Positions 41,970 through 51,275 are shown, numbered from the stretch's first letter. The stretch is DNA of 64,000 nucleotides from Duncaniella sp. (GCA_029056055.1 JAIDCC010000096.1:23971-87970), one strand, 5' to 3'. Made by a program: numbers and translations. The notes: a model not told the origin generated them from the sequence alone.

Positions 41970-44690
41970 TCAGTTGCTACCGAAGTCTATAGAGAAGCCG
42001 GTATCCATAGCTTTAGCTTTGAGAGTCTCCGGGTCGGGAGTCCATTTGTGGTCGATGACACGGCCCTCCGGTTTCTCCATACTGTCGACGACTTTCTGAT
42101 AGGCAGCCTGACCTTCGGGGGTATTAGCCGATGCGGGGTCAAGCTTGATCCAATCTTCAAACGCGGGATAGGCCTGAAGGAGGTGTGTGCGCTCGTATGG
42201 ATGTTTCCAACTGCTTTTGAATATGACAAACTTGGGCGCGAACTCACTGTAATCAGCATCCGTCGGAAAGAGATTTTCGTAGCCGTTGCCTTGACGGCGG
42301 TCAACGAGAAGTGTGAAATCGCGCAGACCGTTATCACCTTTTTCGTGAAAGTCGGATAGGTGGAAATCGCCGGTGTATTTGACACGCCAAGTCTGGCCAT
42401 GACCGGCTGAATAATCGTAGGTATTGACCATTTCGTGGTCGGGACGGTCAAACCACATGTGGAATTCGCCCCCGATAGGCTTGCCTTGAAGTTGTAGTTG
42501 GACAGGGAGCGTGCCGCCCGAAGCAAGCCCGGTGAAGTAGACATATTTCTCGTCGGGATTGTCGGTGGCCACGTGTGAGATACCGACAACCACATCATTG
42601 TAGTCAAGGTCATCGGTAGTGCCGAGGTCCTCGGCAGCGAGAATCCACGACTGCATAGACACGGGGTGCGGGTCTTTCACTTCCTCGACAGTCGGGTTTG
42701 TCACACCGTTTATGGCAAACAACATATCATTCATATCATCGTCGCTCATAATGGGACAATCCTCGACAGCAAGAAGCAGACTGCCATTCCACTTGTAGGA
42801 AGCGAAAGCCGGCGACCCGACAACCTCACCATCGCCAAAAGTATATCCGTCATAACGGTCGGAGGCATGGCCATGGCCGGAATAGCGCACGTTGCCGATG
42901 AGCTTGTTTAACGAGGGCATCGAGAATGCAATCGAATTGGCACCGATTGGCAGACGCACACCCGAAGCACCTTCGTCACACTTCGAAAGGCGATAGTAAC
43001 CACCTGTAATGTTGAAGAACGCAATGTGCGTGCCTTTGGGGAACTTGTAGGATGGCGCGCTCTTTCCGTCGGCGCCGTAATAGAGCAGCTTGTAGGTAGA
43101 GCCTTTGATTTGTGAGAAATCGTCTTCGTCGTTAACCTTATTGAGAAGTGTCTCAAAGAGACGGTCTTTCTCGGAGTCATACTCGCCGTTGGCAGGGTTG
43201 GCGTTGTCTATCGACATGAACGAAGCGAAGTTGCCATCGCCATTGTTGTCAGTCTGCAAGTTGTGTCCGGGAGTGGCATCGAAAGCAAAAAGATACTTGG
43301 GACGCGCCAGAAGCTCGGCGTCGGAAGGTCGGCGGTCGCCCTCCCAATAGAAATAACCGATGGAATTGTAGTGGACGGTGCAGCCGTAGAAGTAGTTGAG
43401 ATTAACTTCCATATCGTCTTCGTCGACATCGAATATGATATCCGTGTCAGGCTTGAGCTGCGAACGGTATTTTTCAAGGTTGCAGATGTAGCCGGAGCCA
43501 TTGGGGTGGACACCGTCGGCAAACATACCGTTGTTGCCCAGAATGGGACGCAGAGGGGCAACCTTTCCGAGATTCGTATCGAAGGGGGGCTTGTAGAAAT
43601 TGCCGGGTGTGAAGAGGCTCTGACGGTCGGCCGCTGAGGGATTCTCTTTTACTGAGAAGCCCTGACCGGCTTGTGTCATTCCGTAGAGACCACCCTTGAA
43701 CACCTCGGAGATGGGGAGGTTGTAAGCGTTAGGGAATATGAGTCGGACACGATAGATTTTGATGTTCTGCCCCATGAAGACAGCTCCGAAATTTTTGAGC
43801 TCGGTGTAGGACATATCAAATTGCTTGAGAGCATCACCGAAGTTATCAGAATCAAATATGTAACGGCGGCTCTGGACGCCATTATCAAGTGTCACCTCTT
43901 CGCCCTCATTGGTATTGTAGTCTTGCAGGTGACATTCCCACCCGGTATTAACTCCGTCTTGCACTTCGCGCATAAGACGAAGGGTGATGACGTGCCATCC
44001 GTAATCGGTCGGTTCGCCTAACACCTCAATCTGAAATCCGTCGCGAGCCTGCGAGAGCTGGTAGCGGGTCAGCTGAATCTGATTCGCCCAGTCAAGTTGA
44101 TGAGGATTATCGAAATCGTCGAATATCACACACTCAACGTTCTGTTCCTCGGGATTGAACCCGGCAGCCTGAAGTGCCGCGAGGTTGTAGGAGCCGACAT
44201 TGATTGACGTAAACGACGGATGTCCGAGAATATTGACGAGCCCCACGGCAGGATCCTCGTCGGCAACTCGCGAGGAAGCCTCGCCTATGAGGAGACGCCC
44301 TTCGGAGATGGCACAATCTGCCGCGAAGAGATTGACGCCGGATGCAGAACTGATTTCGACGTAGGCGGATTTGGCTTCACGAGGAAAGTCGAAAGTGAAG
44401 TTACGAGTCGAGGGTGAGAACTTTGCTGCGAGGGCTGCACCTTCCGTACCGGGGCGCGACGTGTAGACCTTGATGGTGTGGGCTTTCGACGGAATTGAGG
44501 GGAGCAGTTCGGCCGTGACGCTCGAAGCGAAGCTCCAATCCTGATTGGGGTTGGGGACACCGAAGTTTTTGATAAACTGGCGCACATAGAGTTCATGAGC
44601 CGGAATTTCCTGCCCGACTTTGTCGGCAGTACAAGCTGTGAGGAAGGCAAAAGAGAGTGTCACAGCGGCTGCTCCGTTGATGAGTTTCAT
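41970..44690 (-). CDS. LruC-domain surface lipoprotein
   Basis: Protein of 906 residues with a lipoprotein signal (SFAFLTACTAD, lipid-attachment Cys at about 20). The C-terminal third has the LruC/DUF4842 signature (SWILAAEDLGTTDDLDYNDV, VVGIS), an acidic calcium-type loop region. The middle contains YDGYTFGDGEV and EDCPIMSDDDMNDMLFAING, another DxDxNDxxF-like block. LruC proteins are surface-exposed and of unknown role. The long leader (about 150 nt) and upstream C-tract hint at regulated expression. It is monocistronic. Confidence 0.85.
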   Translation of the reverse strand: MKLINGAAAVTLSFAFLTACTADKVGQEIPAHELYVRQFIKNFGVPNPNQDWSFASSVTAELLPSIPSKAHTIKVYTSRPGTEGAALAAKFSPSTRNFTFDFPREAKSAYVEISSASGVNLFAADCAISEGRLLIGEASSRVADEDPAVGLVNILGHPSFTSINVGSYNLAALQAAGFNPEEQNVECVIFDDFDNPHQLDWANQIQLTRYQLSQARDGFQIEVLGEPTDYGWHVITLRLMREVQDGVNTGWECHLQDYNTNEGEEVTLDNGVQSRRYIFDSDNFGDALKQFDMSYTELKNFGAVFMGQNIKIYRVRLIFPNAYNLPISEVFKGGLYGMTQAGQGFSVKENPSAADRQSLFTPGNFYKPPFDTNLGKVAPLRPILGNNGMFADGVHPNGSGYICNLEKYRSQLKPDTDIIFDVDEDDMEVNLNYFYGCTVHYNSIGYFYWEGDRRPSDAELLARPKYLFAFDATPGHNLQTDNNGDGNFASFMSIDNANPANGEYDSEKDRLFETLLNKVNDEDDFSQIKGSTYKLLYYGADGKSAPSYKFPKGTHIAFFNITGGYYRLSKCDEGASGVRLPIGANSIAFSMPSLNKLIGNVRYSGHGHASDRYDGYTFGDGEVVGSPAFASYKWNGSLLLAVEDCPIMSDDDMNDMLFAINGVTNPTVEEVKDPHPVSMQSWILAAEDLGTTDDLDYNDVVVGISHVATDNPDEKYVYFTGLASGGTLPVQLQLQGKPIGGEFHMWFDRPDHEMVNTYDYSAGHGQTWRVKYTGDFHLSDFHEKGDNGLRDFTLLVDRRQGNGYENLFPTDADYSEFAPKFVIFKSSWKHPYERTHLLQAYPAFEDWIKLDPASANTPEGQAAYQKVVDSMEKPEGRVIDHKWTPDPETLKAKAMDTGFSIDFGSN

Positions 44691-44843
44691 AAAACCTTAA
44701 GAAAAAATGTGGTTGATTTTAGTCTTAGTTGAGGTTACAAGATTATACGCAAGGAAGAGCAAATGATCTATCAAAATTAAATATGTATCTTCGTTCAGAG
44801 GAAAAAATTTTAACGGAGCGGTTTCTTTCTTACATATTTGCAG

Positions 44844-44851
44844 CAAAGTTA
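44844..44851 (-). promoter_or_regulatory. -7 box of the LruC gene (minus strand)
   Basis: TAACTTTG on the minus strand, 153 nt upstream of the ATG. The 44691-45083 gap holds this box, the C-tract at 44890 and the terminator of the GH28-GH105 gene; no other gene was seen. Confidence 0.55.
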
Positions 44852-44889
44852 CCAATAGTTTCAATAATATAAAAGACTATCACCCTTTA

Positions 44890-44898
44890 CCCCCCCCC
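44890..44898. repeat. Nine-base homopolymer C tract
   Basis: C9 on the plus strand (G9 on the strand of the LruC promoter), 38 bp upstream of that promoter's -7 box. Its position would allow slippage to alter promoter strength. Confidence 0.6.
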
Positions 44899-44994
44899 AT
44901 TTTTAACTATTATTAACACACAAAATCAAACCATATTTTGTTACTCGACTCAAAGACGCTCTGAAAAATCGCAGGCCGGGAGTATAGAAAACGA

Positions 44995-45023
44995 CGCAGG
45001 CCCGCCGGGAGGGCGAGCCTGCG
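44995..45023 (-). terminator. Terminator of the GH28-GH105 gene (minus strand)
   Basis: On the minus strand CGCAGGC...GCCTGCG form a GC-rich hairpin followed by TCGTTTTCT. Confidence 0.75.
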
Positions 45024-45083
45024 AATTTGGGATTGGGTCGCGCTGACTCCGGGTGTCAGTCGGGAGCAGCGAAGACGGGGGGA

Positions 45084-47636
45084 TTACTTCAGTTTCTCTA
45101 CCTCGATTGCGGCGAGGAGGAAGGGACCTACGCCTTTGCCGTCGTTGGGACGGATAGGTTCGGAGAGGTAGTATTCAAACGTGCCGTTGCGGCGTTCGGT
45201 CTTGCCGCCGCCGAGTCCGGCCACAGCGCAGCACTTTTCGAGCGCGATGGTGCCGTCGTCGGCGGTAGAGATGAATTGCTTGAGGATGCCGTCCCAACCT
45301 CGGAGAGCTACGTCGCGATAAGACTCGGGGAGGAGACCGAGGCGCACGGCGCGGAGAAGGTTGGCCACGTACATGGCCGACGCGGTGGCTTCGAGGTAGT
45401 TGCCCTCACGGCCGGGAGCGTCGAGCACCTGATACCAGACACCGGTCTCGGGGTCCTGATACTTGGCGATGCCGTCGGCTATCGATTCGAGCAGTTTGAT
45501 GAGCTCGACACGTTTGGGATGGTCGGCAGGGAACATTTCGAGCACGTCGACGAGAGCCCAGATGTACCAGCCCTGGGCGCGGCCCCAGGCGTGGGCGCTC
45601 TGTCCGGTCTTCTTGTCGGCCCAGAACATGGCTTTCTTCTCGTCCCACGCATGGCGGTAGAGGCCGGTGGCGGGGTCGTAGGCGTGGCGGGCAATGGTGA
45701 GGAACTGCTTGGCTATGTCGTCGTAGGCCTTGCGCTGAGCTTTGCCCGAGAGGCGGCGGTTGGCATATTCGAGATAGAAAGGCTGACCCATGTAGAGGCC
45801 GTCGAGCCACACCTGATGGGGGTAGATGTTCTTATGCCAGAAGCTGCCCTCTTTGGTGCGGGGATGCTTGAGGAGCTGACCGTAGAGGGTGTCGGTGGCG
45901 GCGAGGTAGCGTTCGTCGCCGGTGAGGTCGTAGGCCGAGAAGAGCAGACGGCCGTTCTTGACGTGGTCGATGTTGTATTCGGTGGGGCGGTAGCCGCGGA
46001 TGGAGCCGTCGGGAGCTACGAGCGAGTCGACGTAGCTGATGGCATATTCCTGCATGGCCTTGTTGCCGTCGCGCAGACCTACGGCGAGGATGCCGTCGAG
46101 CTCGGCGCCCACGGAGTAGCTCCATTTGAGACGGCTGCTGTGGTCAACCTGCCACGAGAGGGGGCAACGCTTCATTTCGGAAAGAGCCATGCGGGTGGAA
46201 ATCACCTCGTTTTCGATGGTCTTGTGGCCGTTGATGGTGAGGTTGATGAGACGCACGTCGTCTACCATGCCCTTGATTGAGTTACCGTCGGTGGCAACAC
46301 CGTTCCAGACGCAATCTTTCACCTCGACGTTGAAGATTTTGCACATATCGTCGAAGCCTTCAATCTTGACGCCAAACTTGCTCTTTTCGCAGTTGACGTT
46401 TTCGAGATAGACGTTGCGCACCGTGGGCGGGAAGTCGCGCTGACACTTCTCGCGCTGTTCGTAGACGAGGTTGATTTTCAGCACGGCCTCGCGGCATTGT
46501 CCCACCTTGATGTTGCGAACGAAGATGTCTTCAATCACACCGCCGCGGCAGGAGTTGGTCTTGATGCGCACCACACGTTCGAGGTCGGGCGAATCCATGT
46601 CGCAGTTCTCGCAGAAGAGGTTTTTGAAACCGCCTGAGATTTCGGAGCCTACGACGATGCCGCCGTGGCCGTTTTTCATGCGGCAGTTGCGCACGATGAC
46701 GTTTTCAGTGGCGATGCCTGCCACGCGACCGTCGCGGTTGCGTCCGCTCTTGATGGCGATGCAGTCGTCGCCGGTGTCGAAGAAGCAGTTTTCGATGAGC
46801 ACGTCCTTACAGCTCTCGGGGTCGCAGCCGTCGCCGTTGGGGCCGTCGTTCTGAATGTGGACACCGCGCACGGTGAGGTTCTGACAGAAGAGGGGGTGAA
46901 TCACCCAGAAAGGAGCGCGGAGCAGGGTGACATCCTCGATGAGCACGTTGCGGCACGAAGTGGGCGATACGAGCTGCACGCGCATGCCGTAGCCGTCGCC
47001 CATGCGACGCTGTTCGAGGGGCACACCGTTTTCGTTCCACTCCATGAGGATGGGGCGGCCGATGCGCTGCGAGATGATGCCCTTGTCGGGTTCGTAGCCA
47101 TACTTGACCGCGCCGCACATGCGCCACCACGTGGCGTTTTCGCCGCCGCCGTCGATGGTGCCTTTGCCGGTGATGGCGATGTTCTCCTGCTCGTAGGCGT
47201 AAATCATGGGCTGGTAGTTGTAGCAGTCCATGCCCTCCCAGCGGGTACGCACGAGGGGATACTGCGAGAGGTCGAACGTGAAGAGCAGCGTAGCACCCTC
47301 CTCAAGATGGAGGTTGACGTTGCTTTTCAGAGTAATCGGGCCGCAGAGCCATGTGCCGGCAGGGATGATGACACGGCCGCCGCCTTCGCGCGAACAGCGG
47401 TCGATTACCTTGTTGATGAGGTCGTGATAGAGATAGCCTTCGGTTTTCGAGGGTTTGCCGTAATCAAAGAGCTTGTAGTCTTTGTCGCGGAATGTCGGGG
47501 CTTTGATGCGTGCCTCCACCTGAGGGTAGAGCACGTCCCAGGCCTCTTTGGGTGTCGGAGCCTGTGACGATGTCTGCGACCACGCCGCAGCACACCAGAG
47601 CAAAGCGCCGACGAGCACACTGAGTGTTCTTTTCAT
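45084..47636 (-). CDS. Two-domain pectinolytic enzyme: GH28 polygalacturonase-like plus GH105 unsaturated glycuronyl hydrolase
   Basis: Secreted protein of 850 residues with a signal peptide (LSVLVGALLWCAAAWSQ). About residues 30-480 are a GH28 beta-helix with all four motif sites: NGD (PNGDGCDPES), DD (FDTGDDCIAIKSG), GHG (KNGHGGIVVGSE) and RIK (ERVVRIKTNSC). About residues 490-850 are a GH105 (alpha/alpha)6 barrel (KNIYPHQVWLDGLYMGQPFY; SAHAWGRAQGWYIWALVDVL). GH28 cuts galacturonan or rhamnogalacturonan backbones; GH105 removes unsaturated uronic acid ends left by lyases. Having both on one chain is unusual. It has its own promoter and terminator. Confidence 0.93.
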   Translation of the reverse strand: MKRTLSVLVGALLWCAAAWSQTSSQAPTPKEAWDVLYPQVEARIKAPTFRDKDYKLFDYGKPSKTEGYLYHDLINKVIDRCSREGGGRVIIPAGTWLCGPITLKSNVNLHLEEGATLLFTFDLSQYPLVRTRWEGMDCYNYQPMIYAYEQENIAITGKGTIDGGGENATWWRMCGAVKYGYEPDKGIISQRIGRPILMEWNENGVPLEQRRMGDGYGMRVQLVSPTSCRNVLIEDVTLLRAPFWVIHPLFCQNLTVRGVHIQNDGPNGDGCDPESCKDVLIENCFFDTGDDCIAIKSGRNRDGRVAGIATENVIVRNCRMKNGHGGIVVGSEISGGFKNLFCENCDMDSPDLERVVRIKTNSCRGGVIEDIFVRNIKVGQCREAVLKINLVYEQREKCQRDFPPTVRNVYLENVNCEKSKFGVKIEGFDDMCKIFNVEVKDCVWNGVATDGNSIKGMVDDVRLINLTINGHKTIENEVISTRMALSEMKRCPLSWQVDHSSRLKWSYSVGAELDGILAVGLRDGNKAMQEYAISYVDSLVAPDGSIRGYRPTEYNIDHVKNGRLLFSAYDLTGDERYLAATDTLYGQLLKHPRTKEGSFWHKNIYPHQVWLDGLYMGQPFYLEYANRRLSGKAQRKAYDDIAKQFLTIARHAYDPATGLYRHAWDEKKAMFWADKKTGQSAHAWGRAQGWYIWALVDVLEMFPADHPKRVELIKLLESIADGIAKYQDPETGVWYQVLDAPGREGNYLEATASAMYVANLLRAVRLGLLPESYRDVALRGWDGILKQFISTADDGTIALEKCCAVAGLGGGKTERRNGTFEYYLSEPIRPNDGKGVGPFLLAAIEVEKLK

Positions 47637-47694
47637 GATACTTTGGTATAGGAATGTTAGTGAAATCGTGACGGGCAGTCTTGCAACTGTAGCG

Positions 47695-47702
47695 CAAAGG
47701 TA
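47695..47702 (-). promoter_or_regulatory. -7 box of the GH28-GH105 gene (minus strand)
   Basis: TACCTTTG on the minus strand, 58 nt before the ATG. Confidence 0.6.
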
Positions 47703-47730
47703 CGAAAAAAATCCGTTATGACAAAACGCA

Positions 47731-47783
47731 GCCCGCGCCGCCGGGCGAGAGGCTGACGGGCAGCCCTCTCCGGGGACGCGGGC
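47731..47783 (-). terminator. Large hairpin, probable terminator of the amidase-like gene (minus strand)
   Basis: Outer arms GCCCGCG...CGCGGGC enclose a second stem (GAGAGG/CCTCTC type). On the minus strand TGCGTTTTGTC follows. It lies 204 nt past the stop, after the family A repeat. Confidence 0.55.
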
Positions 47784-47807
47784 GATTTCCGAGAGGTCGC
47801 GCTATTT

Positions 47808-47992
47808 AAGTAAGTTCTAAAAATAAAACCATATGTGTCAAGAAAAATTCTTGAACAATAAAACTCGTTCTTTTTGCGATGATTTGAACCTTTCGTTCAG
47901 GCGCATAGAGAGGCTATGCTTCTTCACTCAAGTCCCAAATCATCGCAAAAATAACTTCGTCTTATTTGTTCATGTATTTTTCTCACTTACTT
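47808..47992 (+). repeat. Foldback element family A, copy 3
   Basis: A 185-bp element with AAGTAAGT/ACTTACTT ends, in the same orientation as copy 1. The hairpin tip is altered here (GCATAGAGAGGCTATGC). It forms the 3' UTR of the minus-strand amidase-like gene and its terminal bases contain that gene's stop codon. Confidence 0.9.
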
Positions 47993-50812
47993 CTTCTTTT
48001 TGTTTTTCTTGCGCTTACGCGGTTTGTCGGGAGTGTCCATCGTTTCGGGCACCACCTTGGCGCGCACGTGATGGGTGTTTTTCGGGGCGGTGAAGAAGGC
48101 GAGGGCGCTCTTCATGATGGCGGCGCGCTCCTTGGCCGAGCTGACCGCCTCGATGGGAAATCCGAAGCAGACGGTGCGGTGGTTGCCGGGGTCGAACGCC
48201 GTGGCGGCAATGCTCTTTCCGTCAGCGTAGACCATCACCGACTGGCCGTCGGAGGGGTCGGGGCGCAGGAGGTCGGGGGCGGTGACGGCGTAGCTTTCGG
48301 CCGAGAGTTCGTGGGCGAAATGCGCGTGGCCGATAGCCTCAAACTCTTCGTAGCGCGATTTGACCGAGTGGGCCTCGCCGATATGGTGGAGCGAGCCTTC
48401 GCCCCACGACATTCCGAGCACGCCGGCGGCGAAGAGTTGGTCGGAGTGAGCCGTCTCGGGGGTCGAGAAGGGGTTGTCGAAGAGGTCGGAGGCTATGTAG
48501 CTGCCAGAAATAAGCAGCGACGTTCCGGCTGCGGCGAGTTTGGTGAGTCGCAGTTGCAGAGCGGTGTCAAAGGCTTTGAACTTGGTGCGCGACGTATGGT
48601 CGGGAGCCGTCTGACGCTGGAGACCGAGAATGAGGTCGACGATGCGCGGCGTGTCTGTCGAGGTGAGAAACGACGAGAGACTTTCAGAGATGAATCCTGC
48701 CCCGGCGTCGCGGAGGGCTTCGCCGTGAACGGCCACGTAGTCGAAGGTATTGCCCGCCACGAGCTTCTGCTCGAAGTCTGAGTCGGACGCACCGTAGCCG
48801 GGGTCGTCGTTGTTAATCCATTCCTCGCCGGGAGCAAACGAGGTCTGGCGGCCGGTGAAATGGATATCGGTCATGTAGGGCACACCGAAGTCGGTGTCGT
48901 AGTCGGCTCCGCGACGGAATTCCTCGCCGATGAAGGCGGGACCGGAGATACGGGTGAAGCCGTTGACCACCGTGACCTGCGGAAGCTCCGAGCCGGGCAT
49001 GTCGCAGAGCGCGAGCGTCTCCGAGGGGAACGCCTTTCCGCCATCGTTGACAGCCACGACTTTGTAGGAGCACACGACACCCGAAGGAGGCGTCAGCGAA
49101 ATGCGCGGGTCGTCGACAACGGCCAGCTCGGTGAAAGCCCCGTCGCCGCGCCGTTCGTAGACGATGAAGTAGGAGGCCTTGGCGGTAGGTTCGAGAGGGT
49201 CGGGGGTAGGCAGCCACGACAGCGTGTATTTTCCATCGGCGCCGGAAATCTTCATATCCTTCACCGGGAGAGGTGCCACGACGTAGGGCGTCCCGGCCAC
49301 GGAGTGGAGATATTTCAGGATACCTTTATAGATGGAGCGCGAGATGTCGAAACGGAATTCGGGCGAAAGGCCGAGGCGCATGTCGCCGTAGTTCTGATGC
49401 GAGAGGAGTTCGAGGAGCATCGTGGGCACTACGGGTTCGCGCGCTTCGTTGTAGGCGCGGTCGCGCAGAGGCCGACGGTTCCATGTGGGGTCGTAGATGC
49501 TTTGAATGTCTGACACCACCTGGTCGGTGACGAAGTTGGCAAGGTCGGTTGACGTGGTGCGACGGCGTCCGTCGCCGAGCCAATAGTCCTGAGTCGACAC
49601 GATGGGGAGAGTGCCGATGGTGGCCGAAGGGTCGTCGGTCATTCCGGCATCGGTGTGGAGGGCGAACGCCATGTCGACAGGTATGCCGAGGCCGGCTCCG
49701 GCGGGATTGGTGCGCGAGCCTCCTGCGAGATAGTTCACCCATTTGCCGCGGCTCTTGAGGTCGTCCTGATAGTCGCCTTTACCCTCGCCAGCAGCCCAGA
49801 CACTCGCGGGCATACCGGCCCACTGAAGCCAATAGCGGGCACCTTCGAGAAACTTCGGGTCGCCACTCACTTCGCCCTCGCGCGCGATGGTGCCCATGCC
49901 GCCACCGATTTTCACGGCGTCGGCGCTAACGGTGCGACCTTTCTGCGACGAGCGGTTGGTCAGTTCGACCACTGGGAGTTCCTGACTGCCCACACGGAAG
50001 GGGAAAGTGCCGAGGTAGACCCACGTGCCCCCGCCCATCGTCTGATTGACCTCGAATTCCTCGGTGCCCCGCAGCGAGTTGACGCGGTAGCGGGCATCGG
50101 GCGCGTTCTGGGGAGACGATTGATAGCTGACGTAGACAGCCTTCTCGACGATATCACCCTCCTTGCGCCCCGGTTCTTCGATGACGGCGTCCCACGAGGC
50201 TACGCTCTCTTCCGAATGGCGGTCGGTGTCGGCAATCGTGGCCACGCGCCGCGACGTTCCGCCGCGGAAGGGGTTTTCGCCCCCGGAAAGCACCTTCGAA
50301 CGCAGGGCATAGCCCGCGCCTACGGTCTCCCATTTGTTCGAGCCGTTGGCATCGGAATAGCTTTTCGCAGCGGCGCCGCCGTCGGCATCGACGATGGTTT
50401 CGCCCGACGATGTGTCACGCTCGCGCGGGGTGAGCACATATGCGCCTGAATTTTCGAGCATCGGAATGAGGTAGGGCAACACGAACGACGAGCTGAAGAG
50501 GTCTTCAACGGTGCCGTGCAGACGGGCGCGCTGCCAGTTCCAGCGCCCTTCGTTGCTGTCGAAGTAGCGTCCGTGACTCGCCCAGAGCGCGATGTTGCGC
50601 CCGTCGAGTCCGGCTGGTGCCTCGGGGGCGTCGAGACGTTTGACGAATGTGCCCGATGTGCGGGGCGCGGGGAGTACGGGCGCCTTGGGAATTGTGACCC
50701 TCGTGGTGCGCGCCTTGCGGCTGCGGGTAGTGGCGCGCTTCTTGCGCGTCGCTGCATCTGCCTGCCCGAGCGCCAGACAGATTATTATTAATATGGTGAG
50801 AAGCTTTTTCAT
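47987..50812 (-). CDS. Secreted Amidase_3-like hydrolase with golvesin-C-like domain
   Basis: Protein of 941 residues with a signal peptide (LTILIIICLALGQADA). Residues 70-480 look like a split N-acetylmuramoyl-L-alanine amidase fold: ALWASHGRYFD (first His, residue 80), HGTVEDLFSSSFV (Glu), VDMAFALHTDAG (second His) and PTMLLELLSHQN (Glu). Inserted at about 235-310 is a golvesin-C/'xanthan lyase'-like beta-sandwich (ARYRVNSLRGTEEFEVNQTM). A fibronectin-type segment lies near 500-600, then an alpha/beta C-terminal part. Both ends of the mature protein are very basic (ATRKKRATTRSRKARTTR; PRKRKKNKKKK). The TAA stop lies in the adjacent repeat. Peptidoglycan or glycan cleavage is inferred. Confidence 0.78.
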   Translation of the reverse strand: MKKLLTILIIICLALGQADAATRKKRATTRSRKARTTRVTIPKAPVLPAPRTSGTFVKRLDAPEAPAGLDGRNIALWASHGRYFDSNEGRWNWQRARLHGTVEDLFSSSFVLPYLIPMLENSGAYVLTPRERDTSSGETIVDADGGAAAKSYSDANGSNKWETVGAGYALRSKVLSGGENPFRGGTSRRVATIADTDRHSEESVASWDAVIEEPGRKEGDIVEKAVYVSYQSSPQNAPDARYRVNSLRGTEEFEVNQTMGGGTWVYLGTFPFRVGSQELPVVELTNRSSQKGRTVSADAVKIGGGMGTIAREGEVSGDPKFLEGARYWLQWAGMPASVWAAGEGKGDYQDDLKSRGKWVNYLAGGSRTNPAGAGLGIPVDMAFALHTDAGMTDDPSATIGTLPIVSTQDYWLGDGRRRTTSTDLANFVTDQVVSDIQSIYDPTWNRRPLRDRAYNEAREPVVPTMLLELLSHQNYGDMRLGLSPEFRFDISRSIYKGILKYLHSVAGTPYVVAPLPVKDMKISGADGKYTLSWLPTPDPLEPTAKASYFIVYERRGDGAFTELAVVDDPRISLTPPSGVVCSYKVVAVNDGGKAFPSETLALCDMPGSELPQVTVVNGFTRISGPAFIGEEFRRGADYDTDFGVPYMTDIHFTGRQTSFAPGEEWINNDDPGYGASDSDFEQKLVAGNTFDYVAVHGEALRDAGAGFISESLSSFLTSTDTPRIVDLILGLQRQTAPDHTSRTKFKAFDTALQLRLTKLAAAGTSLLISGSYIASDLFDNPFSTPETAHSDQLFAAGVLGMSWGEGSLHHIGEAHSVKSRYEEFEAIGHAHFAHELSAESYAVTAPDLLRPDPSDGQSVMVYADGKSIAATAFDPGNHRTVCFGFPIEAVSSAKERAAIMKSALAFFTAPKNTHHVRAKVVPETMDTPDKPRKRKKNKKKK

Positions 50813-50860
50813 GACTGTTGCCGGGGGAGAGAGGTGGGACGTGTGGAGTTGAAACTTATT

Positions 50861-51024
50861 AAGTAAGTCTTGAAAATTAGTTTATAGTAAATCAGAGTTT
50901 GCTGTGACGCATTGCCGACTTGCTCCTCAGTTATAGAGCTACGGCTATACGCCTTCGTCGTAAGTCGAAACTTCATTCACATCAAATCTCTGCTTTGATA
51001 TAAACTAATTTTCACGACTTACTT
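50861..51024 (+). repeat. Foldback element family B, copy 1 (164 bp)
   Basis: Ends AAGTAAGTCTTGAAAATTAG and the inverse CTAATTTTCACGACTTACTT pair over about 24 bp; the interior is partly self-complementary with an apex near TATAGAGCTACGGCTATA. It lies between the divergent amidase-like and lipoprotein genes. Copy 2 is at 56622. Confidence 0.9.
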
Positions 51025-51105
51025 ACAAATTTACTCAATATTATTTTTAAACGCACGGCGGCGGGAAAAATATTTTCACAGTAGTAGCTTTTTTTAACTC
51101 AAATT

Positions 51106-51137
51106 TTTGGATTTTCACTAAAAAACATCTAACTTTG
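51106..51137 (+). promoter_or_regulatory. -33/-7 promoter of the lipoprotein/DUF5723 operon
   Basis: TTTG at 51106-51109 and TAACTTTG at 51130-51137, with a 20-nt spacer. A leader of about 130 nt precedes the ATG at 51276. Confidence 0.75.
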
Positions 51138-51275
51138 CCATCTCAAAAGTAGCTAAAACCATTCTAAACGCCTCTCTCTCCGTTCAATCACTGCGTGCAG
51201 AACGCAAAAACGCACATCAGACACGAAAACCTTTTTAAAGAAAACAGAATATTATTTAACCTCAACGCTCAACAC

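Noticed and set aside
45027-46280. A 417-codon plus-strand frame opposite the GH28-GH105 gene
   Set aside because: Its composition (Val/Gly/Glu/Ala runs) is a mirror of the real gene, and it has no domain or promoter.
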